DNA of 47,122 nt from JBOFSQ01 sp051651625 (GTDB lineage: Bacteria; Planctomycetota; Planctomycetia; Pirellulales; Thermoguttaceae). The stretch spans positions 1-47,122 of the forward strand of contig JBOFSQ010000068.1 of the NCBI GenBank assembly GCA_051651625.1, written 5' to 3'. The stretch's first letter is position 1. The number at the start of each line of letters is the position of its first letter. The position numbers and the translations under genes were made by a program. This document shows, piece by piece, positions 1-8,169 of this stretch. Under the pieces are notes generated by a model. That model made no database searches and was not told the DNA's origin. It saw only the letters and a program-made list of their open reading frames with translations.

Positions 1-17
1 CCCCCCCCCCCCCCCCC
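1..17. repeat. Poly-C run at window edge
   Basis: The window opens with at least 17 consecutive C residues. The run may continue to the left, so its true length is unknown. It lies 72 bases beyond the stop of the minus-strand outer-membrane gene, outside any reading frame I can support. A second long C-run (15 C) occurs at 31981-31995, so this genome tolerates such tracts. It could also be a contig-end artefact. Confidence 0.6.
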
Positions 18-40
18 AACTCCAGCTCCGGCGTTTGGAG

Positions 41-59
41 GGTTCGGCTATGCCGAACC
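41..59. other. 8-bp perfect hairpin downstream of the OMP gene
   Basis: GGTTCGGC and GCCGAACC form a perfect 8-bp stem around the triloop TAT. It lies 30 bases past the stop of the minus-strand outer-membrane gene and could be its transcription terminator or 3' stabilising hairpin. No T-run follows on the minus strand, so it is not a classical intrinsic terminator. Confidence 0.4.
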
Positions 60-88
60 GCAGAGTGAGTGCAAGTTCCCGAACAGGT

Positions 89-1240
89 CTAATAGTTGAG
101 CTTGAGTCCAAAGGTGACACCTTGGGCGAGGACGCGGTCGGTTGCTAGTCCGCGTGCGTGTGGGTCATTCAGAGTGCCACGGGCGGCGTACATGGCGAAT
201 CCTCCGCGCTCGACGCCTTCGATCATCGTAACGTCATAACCGATGAAGCTGCTCATACAACGAGAAAGCTTGTAGCTGACGTCGAGACCACACGAAGCCG
301 CCCACGCGCCACGGCAGTTTCCGGCGGAAACGCTCAAGGCACTTGGATCGCCGACATTGAAATCGACACCGACAGTGTTGGCATAGACACCGATCTTGCT
401 GCTGGCTTCAATGCCGAGGCGGCGTCCGATGTTGCGCGACCACTGGCCGCCGAGGTGTACGCCGACGAGGTCGTTCTTGATCTTGTCGGTTGAAAAGGCA
501 TCGCCATTGGAATGATGCCAAGTAGCTTTGACATTGAAGTTGCTGCAACCCACTCCTGCAAGAATCTTGATCGACGGGAAACGCTCCAAATTGACGACGA
601 AACTAACGTCGCCCGCTTGGAAGTCGTTCTCAACGTTGACGCGTTGGAATGGACTGGTCGGTGTGTCAAAACCATACCACGAAGTCGATTTGGAGGCGAA
701 GAGTCCTTTGTAGCTTGCTTCGATAGCGTGTCTGCCGTGCTCGATACCTACAGTGGCCTTGACGCCGCCGCCGAGTTGGAAACCCAGTTTGCTACCATCG
801 TTTCTGCTGAAGTGACCGCCATCGAAGTTACCGACAATCGCCCCTGCGGAGCCGTAGACCGACAGCCGCGACGAGCACTTTTTCTTTTTGAGCGACAAGA
901 AGCTGTCGGCTTTGTCACACGGGCCGAGGTCGTCTTCTGGACGGCATGTCAAGTCTTTGCATGACAAGTCCGAGTCGCACGTTGGCTCGTCGTCGGGCGT
1001 ACACCCGACGGGTTCGCACGGATCGCACGATACCGGCTCGCAAGGATCACACTGTGTTCCGCGCGGTGTTAGGCGAAATGCGTCGCTCTTTGGGCTGACA
1101 GGTTGACAGGGGTCGCATTTTGCGTCGTCGCATGGCTGCACCGGCCCACACGGGTCGCACGGCTGCGGAGCCGCTGCGGCTGTTCCGAATGTCACCAAAC
1201 TAGCCCCGATGGCCAAAGTGAGAACCAATTCTTTTTTCAT
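89..1240 (-). CDS. Cys-rich outer-membrane beta-barrel protein
   Basis: The predicted protein has 383 residues. The ATG at 1240 is chosen because AAGGA lies 9 bases upstream and the N-terminus MKKELVLTLAIGASLVTFG is a clear signal peptide (about residues 1-22); an upstream in-frame start at 1381 would bury it. Residues 25-120 form a Cys- and Pro-rich segment with repeated CDPCxPV units. The rest alternates short Gly/aromatic-rich strands and ends in LKLNY; a C-terminal aromatic residue is the usual outer-membrane barrel signature. The barrel resembles Lpg1974-type or planctomycete porin-like proteins, but I cannot name the family with certainty. The Cys-rich region probably forms disulfides in the periplasm or envelope, which is inference. 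Confidence 0.7.
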   Translation of the reverse strand: MKKELVLTLAIGASLVTFGTAAAAPQPCDPCGPVQPCDDAKCDPCQPVSPKSDAFRLTPRGTQCDPCEPVSCDPCEPVGCTPDDEPTCDSDLSCKDLTCRPEDDLGPCDKADSFLSLKKKKCSSRLSVYGSAGAIVGNFDGGHFSRNDGSKLGFQLGGGVKATVGIEHGRHAIEASYKGLFASKSTSWYGFDTPTSPFQRVNVENDFQAGDVSFVVNLERFPSIKILAGVGCSNFNVKATWHHSNGDAFSTDKIKNDLVGVHLGGQWSRNIGRRLGIEASSKIGVYANTVGVDFNVGDPSALSVSAGNCRGAWAASCGLDVSYKLSRCMSSFIGYDVTMIEGVERGGFAMYAARGTLNDPHARGLATDRVLAQGVTFGLKLNY

Positions 1241-1566
1241 GACAGTTTTCCTTGTTAGGCTTGTTTTGCCCATCTTGTCCAAGCACACCAATGGACAGCT
1301 TGAATCGGGGTAAAACGCGGCGTATTGCGGCATCTCTTCCCCTGACAGGGAGTTTTTTCGGCGTTCACAATGCGCAAACATTAACGATTGTTCCGAAAAT
1401 TCGGATTTGTCTGGTTGTGTCGATTGTACGGCTTTGGTTTTAGAGAGGTGGGGGTTGACGACTGCGAGTCATGGGCTAGAATCCGCGACCTCATTCGTTT
1501 GTGGTTAGTCAAGGAGAGTTGGCTTGTGGCGAGTGTTGGTCTTGTCGCGTAGTTTTACGAGTCGTT
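1241..1566. other. Intergenic region between OMP and SRP RNA
   Basis: There is no convincing gene here. The left half must hold the minus-strand promoter of the outer-membrane gene, but I see no clear box for it. The right half has a plus-strand promoter-like pair at 1455-1482, listed separately. A short CCCT/AGGG hairpin followed by a T-run lies near 1340, facing the plus strand with no plus-strand gene before it. Confidence 0.5.
1455..1482 (+). promoter_or_regulatory. Sigma-70-like promoter for SRP RNA / tRNA-Ala
   Basis: TTGACG (1455-1460) and TAGAAT (1477-1482) are separated by 16 bases, close to the sigma-70 consensus. The next plus-strand genes are the SRP RNA and tRNA-Ala(CGC), so it probably drives both, giving a transcript with about 80 bases of 5' leader before the folded SRP RNA. 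Confidence 0.5.
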
Positions 1567-1667
1567 TCAGACGGGGGACCCGGCGAGGGGTGGCTGCGAA
1601 TCGGGTCAGGTGGGAGACCAAGCAGCCCTAAGCAAGTATCATCTTTGTGCTTGGGTCTCTCGTTTGG
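1567..1667 (+). ncRNA. ffs: Signal recognition particle RNA (small bacterial type)
   Basis: The conserved domain IV core is visible at about 1603-1633: GGGTCAGG, a GGGAGACC tip, then AAGCAGCCCTAAGC. This is the hallmark that binds the M domain of Ffh. The ends pair: GGGGGACCC (1573-1581) with GGGTCTCTC (1653-1661), nine pairs including G-U, and the helix continues outward to about 1567/1667. About 100 nt is the size of the simple 4.5S-like form without an Alu domain. SRP RNA with Ffh directs ribosomes making membrane and exported proteins to the membrane. It lies 43 bases before tRNA-Ala on the same strand, so co-transcription is plausible. The exact ends are from folding only. Confidence 0.88.
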
Positions 1668-1710
1668 CACGACGGTTTTCATTTCTGCGATATTTTCGGT
1701 TACGTTTTTT

Positions 1711-1783
1711 GGGGCGATAGCTCAGTTGGGAGAGCGCTGCGTTCGCAATGCAGAGGTCGAGGGTTCGACTCCCTTTCGCTCCA
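1711..1783 (+). tRNA. tRNA-Ala (anticodon CGC)
   Basis: The 73-nt cloverleaf has an acceptor stem GGGGCGA/TCGCTCC (one G-T pair), a D arm GCTC/GAGC, an anticodon stem CTGCG/TGCAG with loop TTCGCAA, and a T arm around TTCGACT. The anticodon CGC reads GCG alanine codons. The discriminator base is A, and no CCA is encoded. Confidence 0.95.
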
Positions 1784-2259
1784 GTTGATTGAAACACTGT
1801 AAAAGCAGGGATGCGGGTATAGCTGGAGGGGCTGACGTGTAGCAAAGTTGGTTGACAAAAAGTAGTACATGTACTACTTGAGTTGATCGCTGTCTACATG
1901 ACGTAAGTATGTGCCCATCACATTTCTCAACCGTGATGGCAACCCGTCGAGAGCGACAGAGCCACATCAAGCTCGCGTCCGTCCGCTCCACGAACTCTAC
2001 GGCGGTACACCCGTAAACGAGTTTGGCTCGAAACGATTGAAAACCGTTCGAGACCGGATGCTCGAAACGGGTCTCACGGAAAAACCGAACGGATACTCCC
2101 TCTTTACTACGCCCCCATTTTTTGGGGGGGATTGCTCCTAATTCTTTACCGTGTAGAATCGCCTGAAGTTAGAAGTAAGGGCACGCATGCTTCTCCACGT
2201 TAGAAAAACGTGTTCGTTTTGTGCTTCCCGCACGTCACCGCTTTCCACTCGCTACTGTT
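1784..2259. other. Intergenic region between tRNA-Ala and the MCP gene
   Basis: I find no gene I can support in these 476 bases. Contents: a perfect 20-bp palindrome at 1860-1879 (listed separately), a GAGACC/GGTCTC hairpin at 2050-2075, and CCCCC-ATTTTTTGG-GGGGG at 2112-2130. A GTG-initiated frame at 1911-2141 exists but looks non-coding. Confidence 0.5.
1860..1879. promoter_or_regulatory. Perfect 20-bp palindrome, candidate operator
   Basis: AAGTAGTACATGTACTACTT is its own reverse complement. It starts two bases after a TTGACA (1852-1857) that could be a -35 box, so a dimeric repressor bound here would block a promoter. The shape (inverted GTAC half-sites) resembles GntR- or CopY-class operators, but the regulator is not in the window. 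No clear -10 box is visible. The next plus-strand gene is the chemotaxis receptor, 380 bases on. Confidence 0.4.
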
Positions 2260-4254
2260 ATGAAACACACACGCACCATTCTCGTCAAGATTCTCGTCCC
2301 CGTCTTTTGCTTGATGGCATTGCTGATCGCGTCGGTGCTGGCGTACAGCATCGCTCGATTTGAGGTCGTTGTCGAAGACTCGACGACGAGCGAAATGGAG
2401 GGTTACGCCCGTACCCTCAAACTTGAACTGGGTTTGATGGAGGCTCTCCTGATCGGGCAGGTCGATGGGCTGTCCAAGCAGGAAGGAATTGTCGATGCGT
2501 TCGCCTTGACTGCACAAGGCGGTGCGGAGAACGAAGAGGCGGCGCGTAAAGCGGTTCTCAAAGTTTTTAACGACTACGATGTGCCGAGAAAAAGCCACTT
2601 CCTCACTCTTTGCGACACCAAAGGCGTTGTCATTGCACGGACGACCAACCCAGCGAAGTTTGGCGACCATCTTGAGTTTCTTGGCAGCTTGCAAAACGCA
2701 CTCGACGGAAAACCGTGCGTCGCTTATTTCGAATCGACACCATCAAACCCCATTTCACTTCGCACGGCTGCAGCCGTAGTCAACAAAGAAGGAAAAGTGA
2801 TTGGTGCGGTGTCGGGCGGCTATCGACTCGATGGCGAAAAGTGGGTCGATTTGATGAAAGAACAACACCATCTAGACTTCACCGTCTTTCTCGACAAAAC
2901 ACGAGTGGCAACGACACTCATCGATCCCAAAACGGGAAAACGTGGTGTAGGAACAACGCAAAACAATCCCGATGTGAAGAAGCGCGTCTTTGACGAAAAG
3001 AAAGACTGGTTCGGCAAACTGAAAGTGCTTGGAGCGATGATGAAGGTTATCTATCATCCGCTTTTGGATGGACAAGGTAACACTATCGGTATGGTTTTTG
3101 CCGGTCTCTCATCGACCAAAGCAGACAAGTTGGTTCGGAACAATATCATCAACACGATCATTATTGGGATTGGTGGGCTTGTCATTGTTTGCGTGATTTT
3201 GGCGATTTTGATAAGGAATAGTGTCACCAGTGGGATCAACAAAATAACGACGGCGATTGACACTCTTGCACACACTGGCGATGTTTCCGTACGGATTCTA
3301 CCAAGCCTTCTTCAACGCAAAGACGAGATTGGTAAACTTGCAAATGCGGCGAAGGCGATCATTAAAAACTATTCGTCAGTTTCGAAAGTGGCTGACCAGC
3401 TCAGTCACGGCGACTGGAAGGTGACGATCACGCCGCAGAGCGAGTCAGACATAATGAACATTAGTCTGCGTACAATGGTTGACTCTGTAAAGACGACGCT
3501 TGAGCAGTTCCGCGAGGCTGTTGGACAGGTCGTTGTTGGTGCGGAGCAGACCGCCGAAGCGAGTGAAAACTTGTCTCGCGGAGCGACTTCTTCGGCGGCG
3601 AGTTTGGAAGAGATCTCGGCGTCAATGCACGAAATTGGAAGTCAAACAAACGCCAACGCTCAAAACGCAACCAAGGCAAACAAACTGGCCAAAGACGCTA
3701 ACAACACAGCCCAAGCAGGTCAGGAGTTGATGAAGCTGATGGTGCAATCAATGGAGACGATCACGAAAAATTCGCAAGACGTGCAGAAGGTCGTCAAAGT
3801 GATCGACGACATTTCGTTCCAAACGAACTTGCTTGCCTTGAACGCGGCGGTCGAGGCGGCGCGTGCTGGTTCGCATGGGAAAGGTTTTGCGGTGGTTGCG
3901 GAAGAGGTGCGAAATCTGGCGTCTCGCAGTGCAAAGGCCGCCGCCGAAACGACGCAAATGATAGAAAACAACAGCAAACAAATCACCGATGGAGCCGATC
4001 TTGCGTCGCGCACGGCGGAGATGCTCAACGATATTGTCAAGCAGGCCAACCAAGTGGCTGAACTTATCAGTGCTATTGCCACTGCCAGCGGCGAACAAAC
4101 ACAAGGCGTTTCGCAAGTTTCTCAGGGGCTGCATCAAATCGACTCCGTAACGCAGCAAAACACCGCCCACGCCGAGCAAACAGCAAGCGTCTCGTTGGAA
4201 ATGAGTTCTCAAGCTACAAGCCTGCAACAAATCATCGCACGGTTCAATATCTGA
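2260..4254 (+). CDS. Methyl-accepting chemotaxis protein
   Basis: The 664-residue transmembrane receptor senses a periplasmic ligand and controls CheA kinase. In order: TM1 about residues 8-30, a periplasmic Cache-type sensor about 31-290, TM2 about 293-316 (Ile/Val-rich), HAMP about 317-385, and the cytoplasmic coiled-coil signalling domain about 400-664. The hairpin tip DISFQTNLLALNAAVEAARA near residue 515 is the universally conserved CheA/CheW contact region. No CheR-tethering pentapeptide is present at the C-terminus, which ends RFNI. The ATG at 2260 is preferred over the upstream GTG at 2221 because it directly precedes TM1; neither has a Shine-Dalgarno sequence. No other chemotaxis genes are nearby, so this is an orphan receptor. 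Confidence 0.93.
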   Translation: MKHTRTILVKILVPVFCLMALLIASVLAYSIARFEVVVEDSTTSEMEGYARTLKLELGLMEALLIGQVDGLSKQEGIVDAFALTAQGGAENEEAARKAVLKVFNDYDVPRKSHFLTLCDTKGVVIARTTNPAKFGDHLEFLGSLQNALDGKPCVAYFESTPSNPISLRTAAAVVNKEGKVIGAVSGGYRLDGEKWVDLMKEQHHLDFTVFLDKTRVATTLIDPKTGKRGVGTTQNNPDVKKRVFDEKKDWFGKLKVLGAMMKVIYHPLLDGQGNTIGMVFAGLSSTKADKLVRNNIINTIIIGIGGLVIVCVILAILIRNSVTSGINKITTAIDTLAHTGDVSVRILPSLLQRKDEIGKLANAAKAIIKNYSSVSKVADQLSHGDWKVTITPQSESDIMNISLRTMVDSVKTTLEQFREAVGQVVVGAEQTAEASENLSRGATSSAASLEEISASMHEIGSQTNANAQNATKANKLAKDANNTAQAGQELMKLMVQSMETITKNSQDVQKVVKVIDDISFQTNLLALNAAVEAARAGSHGKGFAVVAEEVRNLASRSAKAAAETTQMIENNSKQITDGADLASRTAEMLNDIVKQANQVAELISAIATASGEQTQGVSQVSQGLHQIDSVTQQNTAHAEQTASVSLEMSSQATSLQQIIARFNI

Positions 4255-4567
4255 AACCAACGAGCTTGACATAGTGCTGGTGACGCTGGTTTGTCTTTGG
4301 TGCCAAGCCAGTAAGCCAGTGCGGCTTCGGCAAGTTCGACAGCGATACTGGCTGCGGCGTCGCTGACAGGTAGGGACAGGGTAATGTCCGAGAACGTGGT
4401 TACGCACTGCGGAGTGGAGGTGGTGTGCGGTCAGTTACGTCAGCTTGTCTGATGGGCAGTCCGCTAACACGAAAACGGACCGAGGGACTTGTCATCGAGA
4501 AAAAAACCGCTACACTCTCGCCTTCTTGTCTGGTCTTGGTCGCCACTTGTGCGGCTGGTTTTTTTAT
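4255..4567. other. Intergenic region between MCP and tRNA-Pro
   Basis: There is no recognised gene. The minus strand at about 4255-4400 reads as an open, protein-like frame containing AASIAVELAEAALAYWLG, but it lacks a clear start, runs into the MCP 3' end and matches nothing I know. It may be a gene remnant. A promoter for the tRNA lies at 4489-4516. Confidence 0.4.
4489..4516 (+). promoter_or_regulatory. Promoter upstream of tRNA-Pro
   Basis: TTGTCA (4489-4494) and TACACT (4511-4516) are spaced 16 bases, with an A-tract in the spacer. Transcription would start near 4523, about 45 bases before the mature tRNA, a normal distance for a tRNA leader. Confidence 0.5.
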
Positions 4568-4642
4568 CGGGGCGTAGCTCAGCCTGGATAGAGCGCTGCG
4601 TTCGGGACGCAGAGGCCGAAGGTTCAAATCCTTTCGCCCCGA
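4568..4642 (+). tRNA. tRNA-Pro (anticodon CGG)
   Basis: The 75-nt cloverleaf has a perfect acceptor stem CGGGGCG/CGCCCCG, a D arm GCTC/GAGC, an anticodon stem CTGCG/CGCAG with loop TTCGGGA, and a T arm around TTCAAAT. The anticodon CGG reads CCG proline codons. The first acceptor pair, C1-G72, is typical of bacterial tRNA-Pro. Discriminator A; no encoded CCA. Confidence 0.94.
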
Positions 4643-4938
4643 TATTCTTATAAACATTGTAGACCCGTTACGGCTTCTGTCACCGAAAGAAGCTGTGCCA
4701 ATGACCGAAATGTCCGCCCTGTCGAAGTATCGGCGTCAGAAGTCCCGCAATCTTGCGGTCGTTCGTATCCACACCCGTTACGGGTCTAGTGGACCGGGGC
4801 ACTGTAGGAGCCATTGTGCCCGCCCCTACGCGGGTCGATTGTGGCAGCTATAATCGGAGCAGTGCGAGTTTGTGTTGGCAACACGCTTTGCTCACATCTT
4901 CGCCCACGTCTTCATCTTCCCCAGAAAGGTCATCACAA
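4643..4938. other. Leader region upstream of the GH106-like gene
   Basis: No gene is seen. The motif ACCCGTTACGG occurs twice (about 4664 and 4773), the second as the near-palindrome ACCCGTTACGGGT. A TATAAT at 4849-4854 could be a -10 box for the downstream gene, but no good -35 accompanies it. Confidence 0.35.
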
Positions 4939-7900
4939 ATGAAACGTATCGCAGTGTCGTTCCTGTTTTGTCTTGTCGTTGGTTTTACGTTTTGTGAAAC
5001 GTTGTGTGCGTGGGAGATGCGGCGCGGGCAGACTGGCGAACTCTCTTGCGACCAGCTTGCCGCAGGTTTCGCCGCACCGCCCGACTACGCCAAGCCCGGC
5101 GTTTACTGGTACTTCATGGACGGAAACATGAACGCCGAAGCGATGACCAAAGACCTTGAGTCGATGAAAAAAGTCGGCATCGCGCACCTTATCTTTCTCG
5201 AAGTCAACATCGGCATCCCGCGCGGTAAAGTCGATATGCTCAGCGAACAGTGGCTCAAACTCTGGGCACACGCCGTCGCCGAATGCGAACGACTCGGAAT
5301 CGAAATCACTCTCGGTATCGGCCCCGGCTGGACAGGCAGCGGTGGCCCGTGGGTCAAACCCGAAGACTCAATGCAGCACCTCGTCGCAAGCACGACGCAA
5401 GTTACCGGCACAGGTTTGCAAACAATCTCGCTCCCAACGCCGCCGCCGAAACGTCCGTACTTCGGCGAAGGTACGCTCTCGCCAGAACTCAAGTCAAAAT
5501 GGCTCGACTTCTACGAAGACGTTGCCGTCCTTGCATTCCCGACTCCAAAACAAAACACGCCCATCGCCGACATCGACGAAAAAGCTCTCTACTACCGCGC
5601 ACCTTACAGCTCCGTCCCCGGCGTGCGCCCGTTCTTCGAGACGAAGAGTGAGTATACGAAGTCGCCAAACGATTCGGTCGTCGCCGCTGAATCAATTCTC
5701 GTCTTGACCGACAAGATGAAACCAGACGGAACGTTAACGTGGGACGTTCCCGCTGGCGACTGGACAGTTATGCGATTCGGACGCCGCAACAACGGTGCTG
5801 TCACTCGCCCCGCGCCGATCCCCGGACTCGGTTTCGAGTGCAGCAAGTTCGACGCCGACTCGCTCGACCGTCATCTCGATTCGTTCGTTCGCAAGATGTT
5901 CGCCGCGATTGGCAAAGACCAATTCGCGGACACGACCGGCGGACTCAAGATGATCCACATGGACAGTTGGGAGATGGGTGCGCAAAACTGGTCGCCCGCG
6001 TTTCGCGCGGAGTTTGAGAAGCGGCGCGGTTACGATCCGCTCCCGTACTTTCCTGCTTATGCTGGCGTCGTTGTCAATAGCGCGGAGCAGAGCGAACGTT
6101 TTTTGTGGGACTTGCGAACGACGGCGCAGGAATTGGTGTTTGAAAATCACGCCCAAAAAGTTCACAAGTTCGGGCACGAGCACGGACTCGGCCTTTCAAT
6201 CGAACCTTACGACATGAACCCAACTTGCGACATCGAACTTGCGATGCAGGGCGACGTTCCGATGGCGGAGTTTTGGGGCGATGGCTGCGGATTCGATACG
6301 GCGTTCGGCGCGGCGGAAGCGACATCGGCGTCGCACCTTTTGGGGCAACCGGTCGTCCCCGCCGAGGCGTTCACGTCGTACAAAAACGATGGTTGGCAAC
6401 AAAATCCGAGTGGAATGAAAAACCAAACCGATTGGGCGTTCGCCGCCGGAATCAACCGCTTCGTATTTCACACGTTCCAGCACCAGCCGCTTGACGATTC
6501 GCTCAAACCCGGAATGACGATGGCGATTCACGGTGCGCACTGGAATCGCAACCAGACGTGGTGGGACCTCGTCCCCGCGTATCACGATTACGTTTCGCGT
6601 TCACAATTCTTGCTGCAACAAGGCCGCACCGTCGCCGACTTGCTTTTGCTCGTTCCCGAAGGTGCGCCGCACGTTTTTCGTCCGCCGACTTCGTTGATGT
6701 CGGGCGATCCTACAATGCCCGACAGACGCGGCTACAACTTCGATGCGTGCCCGCCAAGTTTTCTCGCGCACGCAAAAGTTGAGAATGGTAACATTGTTTT
6801 TCCGAGCGGTGCGACGTACCGCGTGTTGGGGCTACCCGTCGTCGAAACGATGACGCCGGAACTTCTCACGCAAATCGCGCGACTCGTCGCAGGTGGTGCA
6901 ACAGTAATCGGCGTGCCACCGAAAAAATCTCCGAGCCTCGAAAACTTCCCGCAGTGCGACGAACGTGTTGCGCAGCTTACCAAAACGATTTGGCAGCGCG
7001 ACACAATTCCCGACACGTTAACCGAGACCGCATCGGGACGCGGGCGAATTTTCTGGGACAAGACGCTTCTCACGCAAAACGAAAATCTCTACCCGAACTA
7101 CGACTACTTGCGAACGGTGATGGAGAAACTCGGCGTACCCGAAGATTTTTTCACCGTCATGTCGGACACGTTACGCTACACGCACCGCACATCGAAAGAT
7201 TGGGACATCTATTTCGTTTCCAACCGCACCGGTGCGCCGGTTGAGACCGATTGTCTCTTTCGCTTGAACGCGGACATCAGGCACAAGCCCGCCGCGTTTC
7301 TCTGGGACGCGAACACTGGCGAACGCCGCGTGCTCAACACTGGTTGGGTGACGAGTGCCGCCACTGGCAAGACGCTCGTCATGTCGCCCCAAATGCAATT
7401 CGCGCCGCACCAATCATTTTTCGTCGTCTTCCCGAAAGACGCGAAGGCGTCGCACGCGATGCGCGACAACTTCCCAAAGTCTACCGAACTCGAAACGCTG
7501 GGCGGCGCGTGGAACGTTGCGTTCGACCCGCAGTGGGGCGGGCCGGAAAACGTTGTCTTCGATTCGCTGCTCGACTGGACGACGCACAGTGATTCGGGCG
7601 TGAAGTATTATTCCGGCAAGGCGACATACACGAAGAAGTTTTCGCTCTCGCCAGAAGCGAAAGCGAAACTTGCCGAAGGCGAGTCGTGGATTTATCTTGA
7701 CCTCGGTCGTGTCGAGAACATGGCGAGTGTTCGTCTCAACGGAAAAGAGCTTGGAGTTGTTTGGTCTGCGCCGTGGCGTGTTGACGTGACAGACGCTCTC
7801 AACGAAACAGACAACGTTCTCGAAATCACTGTTGCGAACTTATGGTGCAACCGCGTCATTGGCGACGAGATCGCTGTCGCCGAATCGGGCGCATCTGCGA

Positions 7901-8004
7901 AGACGTATACGTTTTCGATGGTGAAGTTTTTCACGAAAGACTCGCCGCTATTCCCATCGGGTCTGCTGGGGCCAGTGACGCTGGTTGCGGAAGAGTCGCC
8001 GTGA
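4939..8004 (+). CDS. GH106-like glycoside hydrolase (alpha-L-rhamnosidase family)
   Basis: This is an exported 1021-residue enzyme. The ATG at 4939 has AAAGG about 9 bases upstream and begins a clear signal peptide (MKRIAVSFLFCLVVGFTFC); an in-frame extension to 4753 has no such features. The early segment with YFMDGNMN, the GIAHLIFLEVN strand and the loop GIGPGWTGSGGPWV is typical of the GH106 (alpha-L-rhamnosidase) catalytic barrel. The last about 150 residues (GESWIYLDLGRVENMASVRL, then GVVWSAPWRVDVTDAL) form a galactose-binding-like jelly roll, also standard in this family. Expected activity is release of rhamnose from plant or algal polysaccharides in the periplasm or outside the cell. 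The exact substrate is not deducible. It heads a block of three co-directional exported proteins. Confidence 0.85.
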   Translation: MKRIAVSFLFCLVVGFTFCETLCAWEMRRGQTGELSCDQLAAGFAAPPDYAKPGVYWYFMDGNMNAEAMTKDLESMKKVGIAHLIFLEVNIGIPRGKVDMLSEQWLKLWAHAVAECERLGIEITLGIGPGWTGSGGPWVKPEDSMQHLVASTTQVTGTGLQTISLPTPPPKRPYFGEGTLSPELKSKWLDFYEDVAVLAFPTPKQNTPIADIDEKALYYRAPYSSVPGVRPFFETKSEYTKSPNDSVVAAESILVLTDKMKPDGTLTWDVPAGDWTVMRFGRRNNGAVTRPAPIPGLGFECSKFDADSLDRHLDSFVRKMFAAIGKDQFADTTGGLKMIHMDSWEMGAQNWSPAFRAEFEKRRGYDPLPYFPAYAGVVVNSAEQSERFLWDLRTTAQELVFENHAQKVHKFGHEHGLGLSIEPYDMNPTCDIELAMQGDVPMAEFWGDGCGFDTAFGAAEATSASHLLGQPVVPAEAFTSYKNDGWQQNPSGMKNQTDWAFAAGINRFVFHTFQHQPLDDSLKPGMTMAIHGAHWNRNQTWWDLVPAYHDYVSRSQFLLQQGRTVADLLLLVPEGAPHVFRPPTSLMSGDPTMPDRRGYNFDACPPSFLAHAKVENGNIVFPSGATYRVLGLPVVETMTPELLTQIARLVAGGATVIGVPPKKSPSLENFPQCDERVAQLTKTIWQRDTIPDTLTETASGRGRIFWDKTLLTQNENLYPNYDYLRTVMEKLGVPEDFFTVMSDTLRYTHRTSKDWDIYFVSNRTGAPVETDCLFRLNADIRHKPAAFLWDANTGERRVLNTGWVTSAATGKTLVMSPQMQFAPHQSFFVVFPKDAKASHAMRDNFPKSTELETLGGAWNVAFDPQWGGPENVVFDSLLDWTTHSDSGVKYYSGKATYTKKFSLSPEAKAKLAEGESWIYLDLGRVENMASVRLNGKELGVVWSAPWRVDVTDALNETDNVLEITVANLWCNRVIGDEIAVAESGASAKTYTFSMVKFFTKDSPLFPSGLLGPVTLVAEESP

Positions 8005-8010
8005 AGGCAA

Positions 8011-8035
8011 TAAGAACGCGAAGCGTAAGCGAGTG
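8011..8035 (+). repeat. REP family 1, single copy
   Basis: AGAACGCGAAGCG followed by TAAGCGAG is one copy of the intergenic repeat that fills the glycan locus 20 kb downstream. It begins 7 bases after the stop of the GH106-like gene, the same 3'-end position as the other copies. This shows the repeat is genome-wide and not confined to the RAYT neighbourhood. Confidence 0.8.
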
Positions 8036-8044
8036 AAGAATCGG

Positions 8045-8137
8045 TGGACGCAATGGACTTGATGGACGAGATGGACAGTATGGACGCTGTGTGCTTGTCC
8101 ATCACGTCCATATGGTCCATCAAGTCCATTGCGTCCA
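8045..8137. repeat. ATGGAC 9-bp periodic inverted repeat
   Basis: The left arm (8045-8087) has ATGGAC hexamers spaced three bases apart; the right arm (8097-8137) carries GTCCAT in mirror order. The outer 23 bases of each arm are perfectly complementary, and inward the hexamers still pair while the 3-base spacers do not. The result is a long hairpin of about 40 pairs with bubbles and a 9-bp rhythm. It sits between two secreted-enzyme genes, 32 bases before the next ATG. Read as protein it would give MD-rich or VH-rich peptides, but I do not think it is coding. Confidence 0.85.
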
Positions 8138-8169
8138 TTCCCGCAAACTCCACAACAAAGGTTCGCATC

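Noticed and set aside
1911..2141. GTG-initiated open frame of 76 codons between tRNA-Ala and the MCP gene
   Set aside because: It has no family resemblance, no ribosome binding site, a biased composition, and it ends in the CCCCC/GGGGG hairpin. Treated as non-coding.
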